DNA from: Atopsyche davidsoni
Lineage: Eukaryota > Arthropoda > Insecta > Trichoptera > Hydrobiosidae
Reading direction: 5' to 3'
Assembly (NCBI GenBank): GCA_022113835.1
Contig: JAILWY010000026.1
Coordinates: 6,475,001 to 6,539,000, forward strand
Length of the DNA: 64,000 nucleotides
The translations under genes were made by a program, and so were the position numbers. The notes beneath the pieces were generated by a model that was given only the letters and a program-made list of their open reading frames with translations, ran no database searches and was not told the DNA's origin. This document shows positions 1 through 10,851 of this stretch, piece after piece. Position 1 is the stretch's first letter. Each line of letters begins with the position of its first letter.

Positions 1-1783
1 ACATTTAATCGATAATAAAATAAAATACGTAAACAAAAAAAAAATTAAAGCCCTATACACAATACTCTAATCACCCAATGGCGTCGTACGTTTCGTTGTT
101 TACTTGGCAAAACTATAAAAAAATCACCTAAAATAAAGGGACGCTATTGGCTGATTTCAAATTGCGGCGTGTTTAGAGGTCTTAACTATGCACCTATAAT
201 TTAACTCAACAATCCACTATTTTTAAAGAGTTTATCACTTTAAAAAAAACGTTTTATAGGATATTTATCAAAGTAAATGTTTCCTGTTCTAGTTGGTGCA
301 TTATCAAAATTGACATTTTTTACTGCTGACTCCTTCGTTCTATGTTATCGAAACCATTAAAACACTGGCTTTATTACCCATACATTACATTTTTGAAACT
401 CTTAAGGCATTTATAGTGAAATTCAATTTACTACTTCTAAAAGTGTATTTTTTTTTAAACAACCTACACATTTATGATATTGAAGTATTTACTGTTATAA
501 TGAGCCCCTTGGCTGTTATTCCGAGATTTTAATTAAGTTTTATTATTAAAATCTAAATGTCAATAAACAGCCCTTCTCTCAGAAGTCACCTTTCCTTTCG
601 GAGCAGGAGAGGCAAAGCAAATAGGGGCACGAAGGGGCGGAGGGCCCGCCGAGATGAATTCTCGGCTGTCAGAAGTTTGTACAAACTTTTAAAGAAAAGT
701 ATCACAACTAATTCACTTCTCAGAATTATTCTTTATATTCCCAATACCTTGCTTACAACAAGCGTGAATGAAGAGAAAAAGCCCATGAATTCGCGTTCTT
801 TTTTGACAGGAGTATGAAATAAGGAAAAAAAATATTAGCTTTACGTCTAATAGTATTTTGTGTTGATAGAAAGTTTTTATTTAATAACATGAAAAAATAC
901 TATACATATAAATTGAAAATAATGGCGCTGTTTATGTTGCTTAGCTAAAATTCTTTATAAATATATACTAAATATGCGTTGAAAATTTTACTTTTATTTA
1001 TAATTTTACTGATTTTATATACCTAGTTCTTCACTTACTGCACACAACGCTTTATTTTGATTAAATCTAACATAAAACATGTCGCAATGAATGCGTCACT
1101 TCAACATACAATAAAAATAATAAATACGTCTTGATCATAGACGTATTTAAAAAAATAAATCGTCTTTAAGTAACTATTATTAATTATATAATTATTTAAT
1201 TGTTTCACATAGTTACAAAGCAGTAAAATATATGCACGTTAAGATTTTAAAATTTGTTTTACTGTTTAAAATTTACAAACGTGTTTTTGTTTTTTTTATG
1301 GTCTATAAGAAAAAAAATGTATGAATATGTAATGAATTGTACATTGCTCCCAGGATAGGTTTACGATACAAATGTCAAATTTTGTTTAATTCAATCAAAT
1401 ATAGGTATACCTCACAATTTGTAGTTTCGTTATAACAAAGTTGTGTCATAACACTACCTTACTTTCTCGAATTCTCTAATCTCTCCACTATTCAAGTACT
1501 GCAGTGCATTAGTTGAAGGGTAAAGTGTGACGCGGGCTTCACCACACATCACGAGGACTGCAGTATTTGATGTAATAACGCTTTCACGACAAAAGTATTT
1601 GCTTGCTTACTTTGAGCATGCTTTGAGTATATTGCCAAGCACGTTTGTTGATTCTTTTCACCCTCCCATAATAATGTGTTTCTATATTTAAAGCTAACAA
1701 AAAAAAAAGAAAAATAGACAAAAAATATATTATGATATAACTGGCATGTAACTATTAATATTTTTTAAAACATTAAATAAATC
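1..1783. other. AT-rich intergenic stretch, no gene seen
   Basis: Mostly A/T with many short stops in all frames. An 86-codon arginine/serine/lysine-rich reading frame at 557-817 (+) has a GC-richer start around 570-660, but it matches no family I know and is within the length expected by chance. I call nothing coding here. Confidence 0.7.
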
Positions 1784-1849
1784 TATGTGATTAAGCATAT
1801 TTTTTCACACATTGAAAACGATTAAAGAAAACTCTCAGAAAATATCATC

Positions 1850-1927
1850 GTGACTTGTGAGGGATTCGAACCCACATCCCCAAGCTTTCATGGCCGGTGC
1901 ATTTATCCAACTATGCTAACGAGCCAC
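1850..1927 (-). other. tRNA-like sequence (inverted copy)
   Basis: On the minus strand it starts GTGGCTC and ends AGTCAC, which can pair as an acceptor stem at about six of seven positions. It has the A-box TAGCATAGTTGG and the B-box GGTTCGAATCC, both good matches to the Pol III internal promoter consensus. The anticodon arm is ambiguous and imperfectly paired, and it lies inside a repeat, so it is more likely a tRNA-derived SINE-type head than a working tRNA gene. Confidence 0.6.
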
Positions 1928-2420
1928 TGCAATTTAGTGAGAATTTTTAATAATCATAATCTACATATGAACCAATATGCCCAGGCTAATCAATATTTAA
2001 TGATTTGCAAACACTGGACTTAATTAAAGTAACAAGTGAAGCATTTTTATATCCAAATATGGTTATTATTATTTTTAAAATCTATTGATCACAAGTCACG
2101 ATGATATTTTCTGAGAGTTTTCTTTAATCGTTTTCAATGTGTGAAAAAATATGCTTAATCACATAAACATACTAATACCTGCATGGGTAAATAAATACGC
2201 ATCTGATTAACATTAATCCAATTTAATATAAATAGAATGGTGCGCGTCTCGGCTAAACATCAATAGATTTTAAAAATAATAATAACCATATTTGGATATA
2301 AAAATGCTTCACTTGTTACTTTAATTAAGTCCAGTGTTTGCAAATCATTAAATATTGATTAGCCTGGGCATATTGGTTCATATGTAGATTATGATTATTA
2401 AAAATTCTCACTAAATTGCA

Positions 2421-2498
2421 GTGGCTCGTTAGCATAGTTGGATAAATGCACCGGCCATGAAAGCTTGGGGATGTGGGTTCGAATCCCTCACAAGTCAC
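2421..2498 (+). other. tRNA-like sequence, tandem copy 1
   Basis: Same 78-nt body as at 1850-1927, in direct orientation. The A-box match is at 2430-2441 and the B-box match at 2476-2486. A run of four T follows about 10 nt downstream and could end Pol III transcription. The anticodon stem is imperfect, so a translating tRNA is doubtful. Confidence 0.6.
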
Positions 2499-2819
2499 GA
2501 TGATATTTTCTGAGAGTTTTCTTTAATCGTTTTCAATGTGTGAAAAAATATGCTTAATCACATAAACATACTAATACCTGCATGGGTAAATAAATACGCA
2601 TCTGATTAACATTAATCCAATTTAATATAAATAGAATGGTGCGCGTCTCGGCTAAACATCAATAGATTTTAAAAATAATAATAACCATATTTGGATATAA
2701 AAATGCTTCACTTGTTACTTTAATTAAGTCCAGTGTTTGCAAATCATTAAATATTGATTAGCCTGGGCATATTGGTTCATATGTAGATTATGATTATTAA
2801 AAATTCTCACTAAATTGCA

Positions 2820-2897
2820 GTGGCTCGTTAGCATAGTTGGATAAATGCACCGGCCATGAAAGCTTGGGGATGTGGGTTCGAATCCCTCACAAGTCAC
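2820..2897 (+). other. tRNA-like sequence, tandem copy 2
   Basis: Identical by eye to 2421-2498 and placed exactly 399 bp downstream, with the same A-box, B-box and trailing T-run. Confidence 0.6.
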
Positions 2898-3218
2898 GAT
2901 GATATTTTCTGAGAGTTTTCTTTAATCGTTTTCAATGTGTGAAAAAATATGCTTAATCACATAAACATACTAATACCTGCATGGGTAAATAAATACGCAT
3001 CTGATTAACATTAATCCAATTTAATATAAATAGAATGGTGCGCGTCTCGGCTAAACATCAATAGATTTTAAAAATAATAATAACCATATTTGGATATAAA
3101 AATGCTTCACTTGTTACTTTAATTAAGTCCAGTGTTTGCAAATCATTAAATATTGATTAGCCTGGGCATATTGGTTCATATGTAGATTATGATTATTAAA
3201 AATTCTCACTAAATTGCA

Positions 3219-3296
3219 GTGGCTCGTTAGCATAGTTGGATAAATGCACCGGCCATGAAAGCTTGGGGATGTGGGTTCGAATCCCTCACAAGTCAC
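3219..3296 (+). other. tRNA-like sequence, tandem copy 3
   Basis: Identical by eye to 2820-2897 and 399 bp further on. The array breaks off about 135 bp after this copy, near 3430. Confidence 0.6.
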
Positions 3297-3432
3297 GATG
3301 ATATTTTCTGAGAGTTTTCTTTAATCGTTTTCAATGTGTGAAAAAATATGCTTAATCACATAAACATACTAATACCTGCATGGGTAAATAAATACGCATC
3401 TGATTAACATTAATCCAATTTAATATAAATTA

Positions 3433-6400
3433 AATAAATCGCTTAACGTCCCTTACATCAATATCCTTCTCGTTTATATTTCTTAAATACACAATTGATC
3501 AAACTAGTATTATGGCGTATTTATAATTATTATTGTTATTAAATACCTTAAAATGGAAATGAATAATCAAATAAATTATTCATAAAAATCACGTGGTAAG
3601 GTAAATTTGACTAATGGTACAGTTCGGGCATGTGACCTTTAAAGGACGTGGGATTTTAAGTATTATTTGGTTATGCAATGTTGGTAGACCGAAAAACAAC
3701 AAAATAAAATTCTTATTGATAAAGATATATTTTCATAAATTTGAATATACTTAAGTTGGTTACAGGAATGAAAATATATCCAAATAAAAAGTCAGCAAGC
3801 TAAATAACTATCTCTAATAAAGCAAAATTAGTTAATAATTTTATGGACAATATTTTTTAGAATTATTTTTTACCTTGTATAAATATTATTATCAAGAGTA
3901 CTTAGTCTTTTCAGTACAAGTGAACATTTATTTATTCATGACTAGCTTAAAATAAAAACATATTCAGAAAATTATAAATTATTTATGAAACTACCACACA
4001 ATATAAGAATTTACATTCGAGGGTAGGTATCAATCAAGATGACAGCTCATAATATAATGGTTTTTTTTTTACACAGCCTCCCATTGGAACTCCCCCCAAT
4101 CTTCTCGAAATATCCAGCATCCAATATGAAAAAAAGAAAATGCCAAAAAATACTGTAAATAAGAACGAGGCGAACATTTTAATTCAGGGATTTGACTGCC
4201 ATCAGCTGGGCGGGGGTGAGTGGGAGGGAGGCGGGCTTGCCTTTGCCCTTTGGGTTTATTTGCTCCTCTCTACCACGTCCAAGTAAAACAGCTGTTTTCG
4301 GATAGCGATGACGAGAACTTTCCGAGCTTCAGACGGGGATGTCTTTTTATCTTACGGCTTATTTTTATTACACTCGCTTAGTAGAACTCAGGTGATTTCA
4401 CAAGCAACACTCGCGGCTAGCGGGTTAAGACGTTTCCTCCCAGTAGTGAAGCCGCTAGTGGATTTGGACTTTGGCCATAATTTTACGAAAAACTATTATA
4501 TTAATAAGAATATTTTTTTATTTTAATTTGTATTTCGGATCTTAGTTACCGTTTATTCCTATATGACTCCTTCAGATTTCAAATATTGCCGTAAATATAT
4601 TTTTTCCTGCAATTTATACAATTGCTTATTTTACTACGTCAAGTTAGAGTAAGTTAATACATTCTATCACATATAAATTTAATAAATTGGTATTGAAATA
4701 ATATATTAAATAATCATTCTATATTTAACTAATCCTGAATCTAAAGTTACACAGAATTAAAAAGATTATCTATAGTTAAATTTTATAGATTAACTTGGTT
4801 TTCACTACTAAGCTTAGATACTGCAAAGCAGACTGAAAATTTTAGGGGATTTTCTTCTCAAAATGAAATTATATACGTTTTGAATAATTTAAATGTATTT
4901 ATGAAATAAATCTGTAAAAGCTGGTTGGCATCAAAACTGACTTGTACAAGCATAAAAACAGAATTCTATGGTTCAACAAAGTAGTCTTAATGGTATTGTT
5001 GAAAAAGTACGTTAAATCTTTTTGAATAGATTTAACTACAGCAGGGCTTTTCATAGGCTTGAGTCTGTCAGTTGTGACTGACTAATTTGTCTATACTGAG
5101 ATTCCCAAAAAAATATATCTACAAATATTATTCATATAAATTTATATTCATATTTATGGTATTCAGCTTGTCTTATTAAAATAATTAAAAATTAAAAGAA
5201 TATTATATTTTTATTTAATGAATCTTTCTAAGAGTTTAGAACACAGGCGTATTAATTTTACACCAAAGACTTGAAATTAATATTTGTGGCAAGTCACACG
5301 AAAAAGTGGCTGCTACTTTGACAATGTAAAAACTTCATTGGTTTCTTTGAATTTTTCTTTTGAATTTCTATTACAAAGTAATAAAATTAAAAAAACTAGA
5401 TGCACACGCGTTAAATATGATTTTAAAATGTTTTTACCTAGTACAACAAATTAGTATAATTCTAATTATTTTTGCTAAATATAAATGCTTAAAATATATA
5501 TTTAACTATAAAAAGATATTTTTTTTATTTCGTAGTCTTGCTGTGTCGATATTAAAAACCTTCATTATGTTGTCATAAGTCCTAATCTTGCTCTAATTTT
5601 CTAGTATTTTTATCAAAGCTGTACTCTTACAGTAGCTCTAGTTTCACCGTATTATGTAATTTTCAATGGCTAACAAAAAGTAGCACCGGAAGTTAGATGA
5701 GGCGAACTTTGAAGCCGCCTTACCCGCGGATCTTGCGAGCTTACTTACCTACTTTGGTAGGCAAGTATCCAACCGGCGAATTGAAAGCAGAAACTTAGCA
5801 ATTTCCTGCGATAGACGACGTATCCGGCAAGATCACGACCAGCAAAGCATCGGCCACAAGAAACCGAACCCAACTCAGCAGACCAATCTGAGGCAATTTC
5901 TAAAAGGGCCCAATGAATCGTGGATGCGTTCTTTAATCATAAAGCAATATTTGATGATCGGATACCTTTAAGGATTTTTTAAGGAATCATTATTGAAATT
6001 TTAGTTTATCGAATGTAGGGCTTGCATATTTAAGCAATTAACGGTTTTAAAAATCATGAAAAACAGGTTTTGCGTAAATTGAGTCTTATAAATATTGTAG
6101 TACGCATTTAAGGCTGTAGTTTTAGTTTTTATTTATTTTTTACTCAAGTGGGTAGCTATTTATAAGTATTTGTAAAATCATCCATAATTTGTACATTTAA
6201 TGTTTTCATATCCGTTTGTTTATTATCGTGAGAAAATTTAAATTTTTGCTTAAATTAACGATATAAGAATAATGTTTCCACAATACGAATAACGTATTGA
6301 ATCCACCAACTACACTAATAAAACTTTATTTTTGTGAGAATATAATTCTAAAGAATGATTTCTCACATTTGCCAGCCCAAACTCATTTAATGGGTATTTC

Positions 6401-8950
6401 AGATTAATCAAGTCGATCCGAGCTATACTATTATCCGAAAATGGACACAATTTCATACTTATAAAAATTAAAATCTATTTAAAAAAATCACGTATTGTTA
6501 AATATCTTTGTATTTCTTTAGAACAGACTTCTTTTAGCTTACTACCACTGTATCTATAATCTCGACTGGTCACAAGGATGCTGAAGTATGGGTTGGTTTT
6601 CTCGCTGCTTTAAACGGTGAACAATGACACCGCTATTGCAATTTATAAAAAATGTTTATAGAAGAAATCATTTTGTGTCCCTTATACGCAAACAAGTAAT
6701 TATAGTGTTGATATTTTGTAATGTGATTTTCAAATATAAAACAAATAAAACGACGGTGAATTGCGATCAATCAACCGTGTTCAATTTGCAATCAGAAGAC
6801 TTAGAGTAGAGAAGTTTTGCAGGTATCATCGTTGGAAGAGCTTCCAGCCATCGGCAACCTTCTGACTGTGATCGATGCCCGGAGCTCACCTGTAGTGGAT
6901 TTGGACAAACTTTGATAATTATGTGAGGTGCGACACGCCAGAGCGAGCCATCGCGGCAGCAGGGACCTCTCTGGGGAAATCACTTCTTATTTGTTTCATT
7001 GTGGGCCGCTTAGCTGATTGTCTGCCGAGTGTTTGCGCTTCGAAAGGATGTATATTGAACCTTAAGGGGCTTCACACTCTATTGTCAATGGCCTTTGAAA
7101 TGATACGCAAGACGTAAAAATTCTGTATGTCATAAAACATGACATGTTAAATAGAAAAACGCCATTGATGCTCAAATTTAAATGTTATTCAAAATTAGTC
7201 TATGATGTTTTTCCACGCTGTTGAGAACATAAATTGTGATAATATTGATTTTATTCTTCTACAAGATTTACAAAATATAAGCAGTACAGCTTCTTTTCTA
7301 TGTATGCTTGCAAAGTTGTGCTGAAACTCGAGAGGCTTTGGTATTCTCACATTTCTATATTTGAGTCACAGTGTAAGAAGCAAAGTCGGCAAAAATGACG
7401 GCCTACAACATTTTATTTGTTGTGATTTACTGAAAAAATATTTTAATACCTAACATCGTCTTTCTAAAAGAATGACAGAGTATTGAAAATGACCATAAAA
7501 AAATAAGTTTAAAATCTTCTAAAAAAAATATAAAATTTATTGCGCTATCTATTTATTCATTGCTTTAATTTTTATTAGTTTTATTAGGCACAGTTAAAAA
7601 ATTGAAATGAAAAATGTTTAAAATATATAATATTTAGTGACAGGACATTTTTAAACATTTTAATTTACACTTATATGTGAAAACTTTTTAGCTTGTTTGT
7701 AGTCTTTTTAATTAGTATGCAGTCACGGCTAGTACGTGTAAATTAGTGCTTTTTAAAAACTGTATTTTAAGAATGTAATTAAAAATGCCTTCAAATTAAA
7801 TAAAATTCCATAGGGCAAAGCTCAAGGGGCACAGAGGCGAGTCTCTTTACATTCTAAAAGCCTGGTGTATTTAATTAAATAACAAACCCCAACAATTTGT
7901 CCAATAAAGTTTCGTCAGTTTAATTATTTGGTAGATGCGAGCGGCGAGGGTTAGTTCCGGAAACAACTTCCACTGGACTTCAAAAAAAAAATTACCAAAA
8001 AGGTTTAATGGTGTAATTTTATCTCATATTTTACCACAGTAACTTTATATTTTCAATTACACTAATATAGTTATAAATAACGTTCAATAATATAACGCAT
8101 AATAACATACTAATAATGGCATATTTTGGGGAGTATTTTTTTATTTTATTTACGTACTTTCTTAATTAACGTTAGTTTGCGTTTGATATTATAATTTAAA
8201 GTAATGTTTGAGCGTCATTTTAAATCGATAAATATTATACGACATGCATTAATAATATATTCACGGACGTTTCACTGCTGCCTTCATACAGGAGGAGCCA
8301 TTATGTTTATGGGTGCACTTAATAATATTGTGTCCCTCGCCCCGAAGAGACGCGATGTGTCCTGTGAGTCGATAACGATGCAAGTATTGATTTTTACAGG
8401 ACGTGGCGTAGCGTAAGCCCCACAATCCCAGGCCTAATCTGTGCCAATCACTGAGTATCGACAATCAAAAATCACACTAAATAAATATACCTATCCGTCA
8501 CCTATCAGTAAAATAAAACAGAGAGTATGTTAGTAGGAGCTTAGTAAAAAAGTTTTTGCTTAATACGCATTACTGTAAAAACTGTACTGTAAAAAGACTC
8601 AAAGGCGTTAAAAAATATATCACAGCATACTTCAAAATTTACGTTTTTTGGAGAAACAATAAAATATCGTTATAACAAATAAGTTGAAAGATCCATATTC
8701 TTTTTCGAAGGCTCATGCTCCTATATATTTTTGTCCTCTTATTGGATATTAAAGTTGTTTTATTTAACCCTCCCCGCTCTCCCCATTCTGTTGCTTGTGC
8801 ATGCCTGCCATTCTGTATCTTGAGCGGGTGTAAAGTGTCGGTAATGGAGTAGTGGACTTGGAATCATTGTGGAGGGATGTGCTCTGTGTCGAGGTGGGGG
8901 GCTTCTGATGTTGTTTCTGTAGCTTGTTTCAGAACTAGTATCAGATCAAA
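3433..8950. other. AT-rich intergenic stretch with a few GC-richer islands
   Basis: No supported gene. GC-richer patches occur at about 4190-4300, 5690-5930 (with an 11-bp imperfect stem at about 5743-5768) and 6820-7010. The last gives overlapping short frames on both strands that I cannot assign. They could be degenerate exons, old mobile elements or conserved non-coding DNA. Confidence 0.6.
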
Positions 8951-9345
8951 ACACATCGCTTTCACCTCTCTTTTTTCCACGCAAAAATATTAAAGGCACT
9001 TTCACATCGCTTTCACCTCACTTTTATCCACCCAAAAATATCAGAGGCACTTTCACAACGCTTTCACCTCACTTTTATCCACGCAAAATTATCAGAAACA
9101 CTTTCACAATGCTTTCACCTCTCTTTTTTCCACGCAAAAATATTTAAGGCACTTTCACATTGCATTCACCTCACTTTTATCCACCCAAAAATATTAGAGG
9201 CACTTTCACAACGCTTTCACCTCACTTTTATCCACGCAAAATTATCAGAAACACTTTCACAATGCTTTCACCTCTCTTTTTTCCACGTAAAAATATTAAA
9301 GGCACTTTCATATCGCTTTCACCGTACTACCGCAAAAATATCCAA
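8951..9345. repeat. 51-bp minisatellite with 153-bp higher-order period
   Basis: The word CACTTTCA recurs at 8997, 9048, 9099, 9150, 9201, 9252 and 9303, always 51 bp apart. Three unit types alternate A-B-C-A-B-C-A: A has CTCTTTTTTCCACGC, B has CACTTTTATCCACCC, and C has CACTTTTATCCACGC with ATCAGAAAC. This is a 153-bp higher-order repeat. Because 51 is divisible by three, the + frame stays open over most of the array and encodes a 17-residue repeat (core TLSPHFYPRKNIRG). One A copy carries an in-frame TAA near 9145, so I do not call it a protein. Confidence 0.92.
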
Positions 9346-9760
9346 TTTATATTTATTCAGCAACTTTTACACCAAGTATCAGATGGTATGCCATAGTGCC
9401 CGCGGGTAAAGGGTTGGGGTACACTGTACTACACTATTTCTCCTTAGAAAACCATGAGTATCTCAGTGTATCTCAGAGTATCAGCATGAGTATCTCAGTG
9501 AAAGGGTCGCCAACCTCCTGTGAGGAGAAGCACTTGATGAAGAAGATTAATTATTTTAACGAAAATGTGTTGACAAAGTCGCGTAGATTTACGTATACCG
9601 TAAATGTACGGTATACTTTACTTTGTATGGACATTGTAAAGTATACAGTTTGGGATCTGCGCTTGCAGATGAGTATCTCAGTGTCATATACGCCAACCTC
9701 TTGTGAGGAGAATCACTCGAACGAAAATGTGTTGTAGCGCGTTTTTCTATATGTATATAT

Positions 9761-10300
9761 GTTTTATAGGTACTTGTTTTTTATCCGACCACCATAGAAC
9801 TTTGTCTATTGTTTTGCTTCTATTGTTGGCAACAGCGAGTCAACACGTATTGTTTATTTATTTAATTTAAAGTATAACCGTCAAAGAAATGAATTTTTTT
9901 TTTCAATTTTGTATCATATATTTATATAGTTTTAAGTATTCAATAAAGTCACATTTTATGAACAATGAAATATGAGACATGCATTATCCTGGTGGCCAGA
10001 ATGTTACAATGCCATCCATGATGGTGTCGAAAGGATCTATGTGTCGCATTTTCACACGAAATACCACGCTGTTGTAGAAAAAGTACGCTACTAGCCTTGT
10101 CGTGTACGATTGTTGATAACTGAAGTAAGTTCGTTTTATGTTTGACGGTTATCTTTGACGGTTATACTTTGAAACCAATATATTTATTTAATTCAAATAC
10201 GTAATTCACAATACGTGTTTACTCGCTGTTGCCAACAAAAGAAGCAAAACAATAGACAAGTTTCTTTGGTGGTCGGATAAAAAACAAGTACCGTTTTATA
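9761..10300. mobile_element. Non-autonomous DNA transposon (MITE), 8-bp TSD
   Basis: The 5' end GGTACTTGTTTTTTATCCGA (from 9769) is matched in reverse complement by the 3' end at 10273-10292. The inverted repeats continue for roughly 120-135 bp with moderate divergence, for example TTGGCAACAGCGAGT against ACTCGCTGTTGCCAA. The element is 524 bp (9769-10292). It is flanked by the perfect 8-bp duplication GTTTTATA at 9761-9768 and 10293-10300. No transposase frame is present. An 8-bp duplication is known for hAT, P and Merlin families. The GG start does not fit the usual hAT or P ends and hints at Merlin, but I cannot assign it firmly. Confidence 0.9.
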
Positions 10301-10338
10301 TTAATTATTTGAACGAAAACGTGTTGAAAAAGCCCTGT

Positions 10339-10409
10339 AGATTTACGTATACCGTACACGTAAATCTACCGTATACTTTACTTTGTATGAACATAGTAAA
10401 GTATACGGT
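10339..10409. repeat. Two adjacent perfect hairpins
   Basis: AGATTTACG (10339-10347) pairs with CGTAAATCT (10359-10367). Immediately after, ACCGTATACTTTAC (10368-10381) pairs perfectly with GTAAAGTATACGGT (10396-10409) across a 14-nt loop. The related copy near 9590-9645 keeps the GTATACTTTAC stem but forms a different first hairpin (GTATACCGTA with TACGGTATAC). Confidence 0.85.
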
Positions 10410-10429
10410 TCGGGATCTGCGCTTGCAGG

Positions 10430-10851
10430 TCGCCGGGTGCAGCGCGCGGGGTGCAGGGGTGCAGGGGTGCAGGGGTGCAGGGGATGCAGGGGTGCAGGGG
10501 TGCAGGGCGCAGGGCCGCCCGGGCGGGGCGGGGGCGGCCGGGGGCGGCCAGGGCGCCGCCGCCGCACGCACTCCGCTGCCGACCGCCGCCGGCACCGAAC
10601 GCAGCCGCCCAGTCCACCCGCCCTAGCGAGCGCGACAGGACATCGGCGCACTCCCGACAGCTTCCCACCGACGACCCCAACTTATCCCGAACTCCGCCTT
10701 ACATCCAAACACACCTGATTACATTAGCAGCAGTTTAATTTTTGTAAAATTTCCCGCGATTTTTCAGACCGAGTGATTGTCAGAGTGTTTTTTTTTTAAC
10801 TACCTTAATAACGTGCCGTTTGAAGAATATTTTTGGTGATTTGCTGAAAAG
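10430..10851 (+). promoter_or_regulatory. GC-rich island, candidate distal promoter and non-coding first exon
   Basis: Composition switches abruptly to very GC- and CpG-rich at 10430-10680, unlike anything else for many kb. From about 10620 to 10851 I find no ATG in any + frame. The stretch then ends at AAAAG|GTGAGT, a strong splice donor with its GT at 10852-10853. ATG-free sequence after a CpG-rich island and before a strong donor is what a 5' untranslated exon looks like. The next convincing + strand acceptor leading into coding sequence is at 39388-39389, so it could be an upstream exon of the Ras gene. Linking them across about 28.5 kb is inference. An unseen or non-coding gene is an alternative. 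Confidence 0.45.
10446..10512 (+). repeat. GGGGTGCA octamer array, G-quadruplex prone
   Basis: Runs of three or four G are separated by TGCA (once ATGCA), giving about eight consecutive G-runs. Such spacing is a textbook potential intramolecular G-quadruplex on the + strand. It sits in the GC-rich island just upstream of the candidate first exon. Confidence 0.85.

Larger units (their letters stand above)
1784..3432. repeat. tRNA-like repeat: one inverted arm plus 399-bp tandem array
   Basis: The landmark AGTCACGATGATATTTTC recurs at 2094, 2493, 2892 and 3291, spaced exactly 399 bp, and the text between is identical as far as I can read. The direct array runs from about 2088 to 3430, about 3.4 copies. 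The segment 1784-2089 is the reverse complement of 2259-2564 (306 bp), so the array opens with one inverted copy. Each full unit carries a tRNA-like body with intact A-box and B-box matches. The simplest unit (1791-2157) has a TTAA near each end, as in a diverged relative at 49449-49723. The lack of divergence suggests very recent amplification or an assembly effect. Confidence 0.9.
9447..10430. repeat. ~185-bp repeat family, copies interrupted by a transposon
   Basis: A unit beginning GAGTATCTCAGTG, followed by CGCCAACCTC, TGTGAGGAGAA, AACGAAAATGTGTTG and GATCTGCGCTTGCAG, starts near 9485 and again near 9668. The later part of the unit (AACGAAAACGTGTTG through CTGCGCTTGCAG) reappears at 10311-10429, beyond the transposon at 9769-10292. 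Shorter GTATCTCAG iterations lie at 9458-9500. The family therefore predates the transposon insertion. It runs directly into the GC-rich island at 10430. Confidence 0.8.

Noticed and set aside
1850..3296. Calling the tRNA-like bodies functional tRNA genes
   Set aside because: The anticodon arm pairs poorly, the identity is ambiguous, and they sit in a repeat with decayed relatives.
1784..3432. CRISPR array
   Set aside because: Units are 399 bp, fully repeated without unique spacers, and the DNA is eukaryotic.
10305..10738. Several 95-111-codon frames on both strands of the GC-rich island
   Set aside because: They arise from the GC-rich repeat, which has few stops in every frame. They overlap each other and match no protein family.
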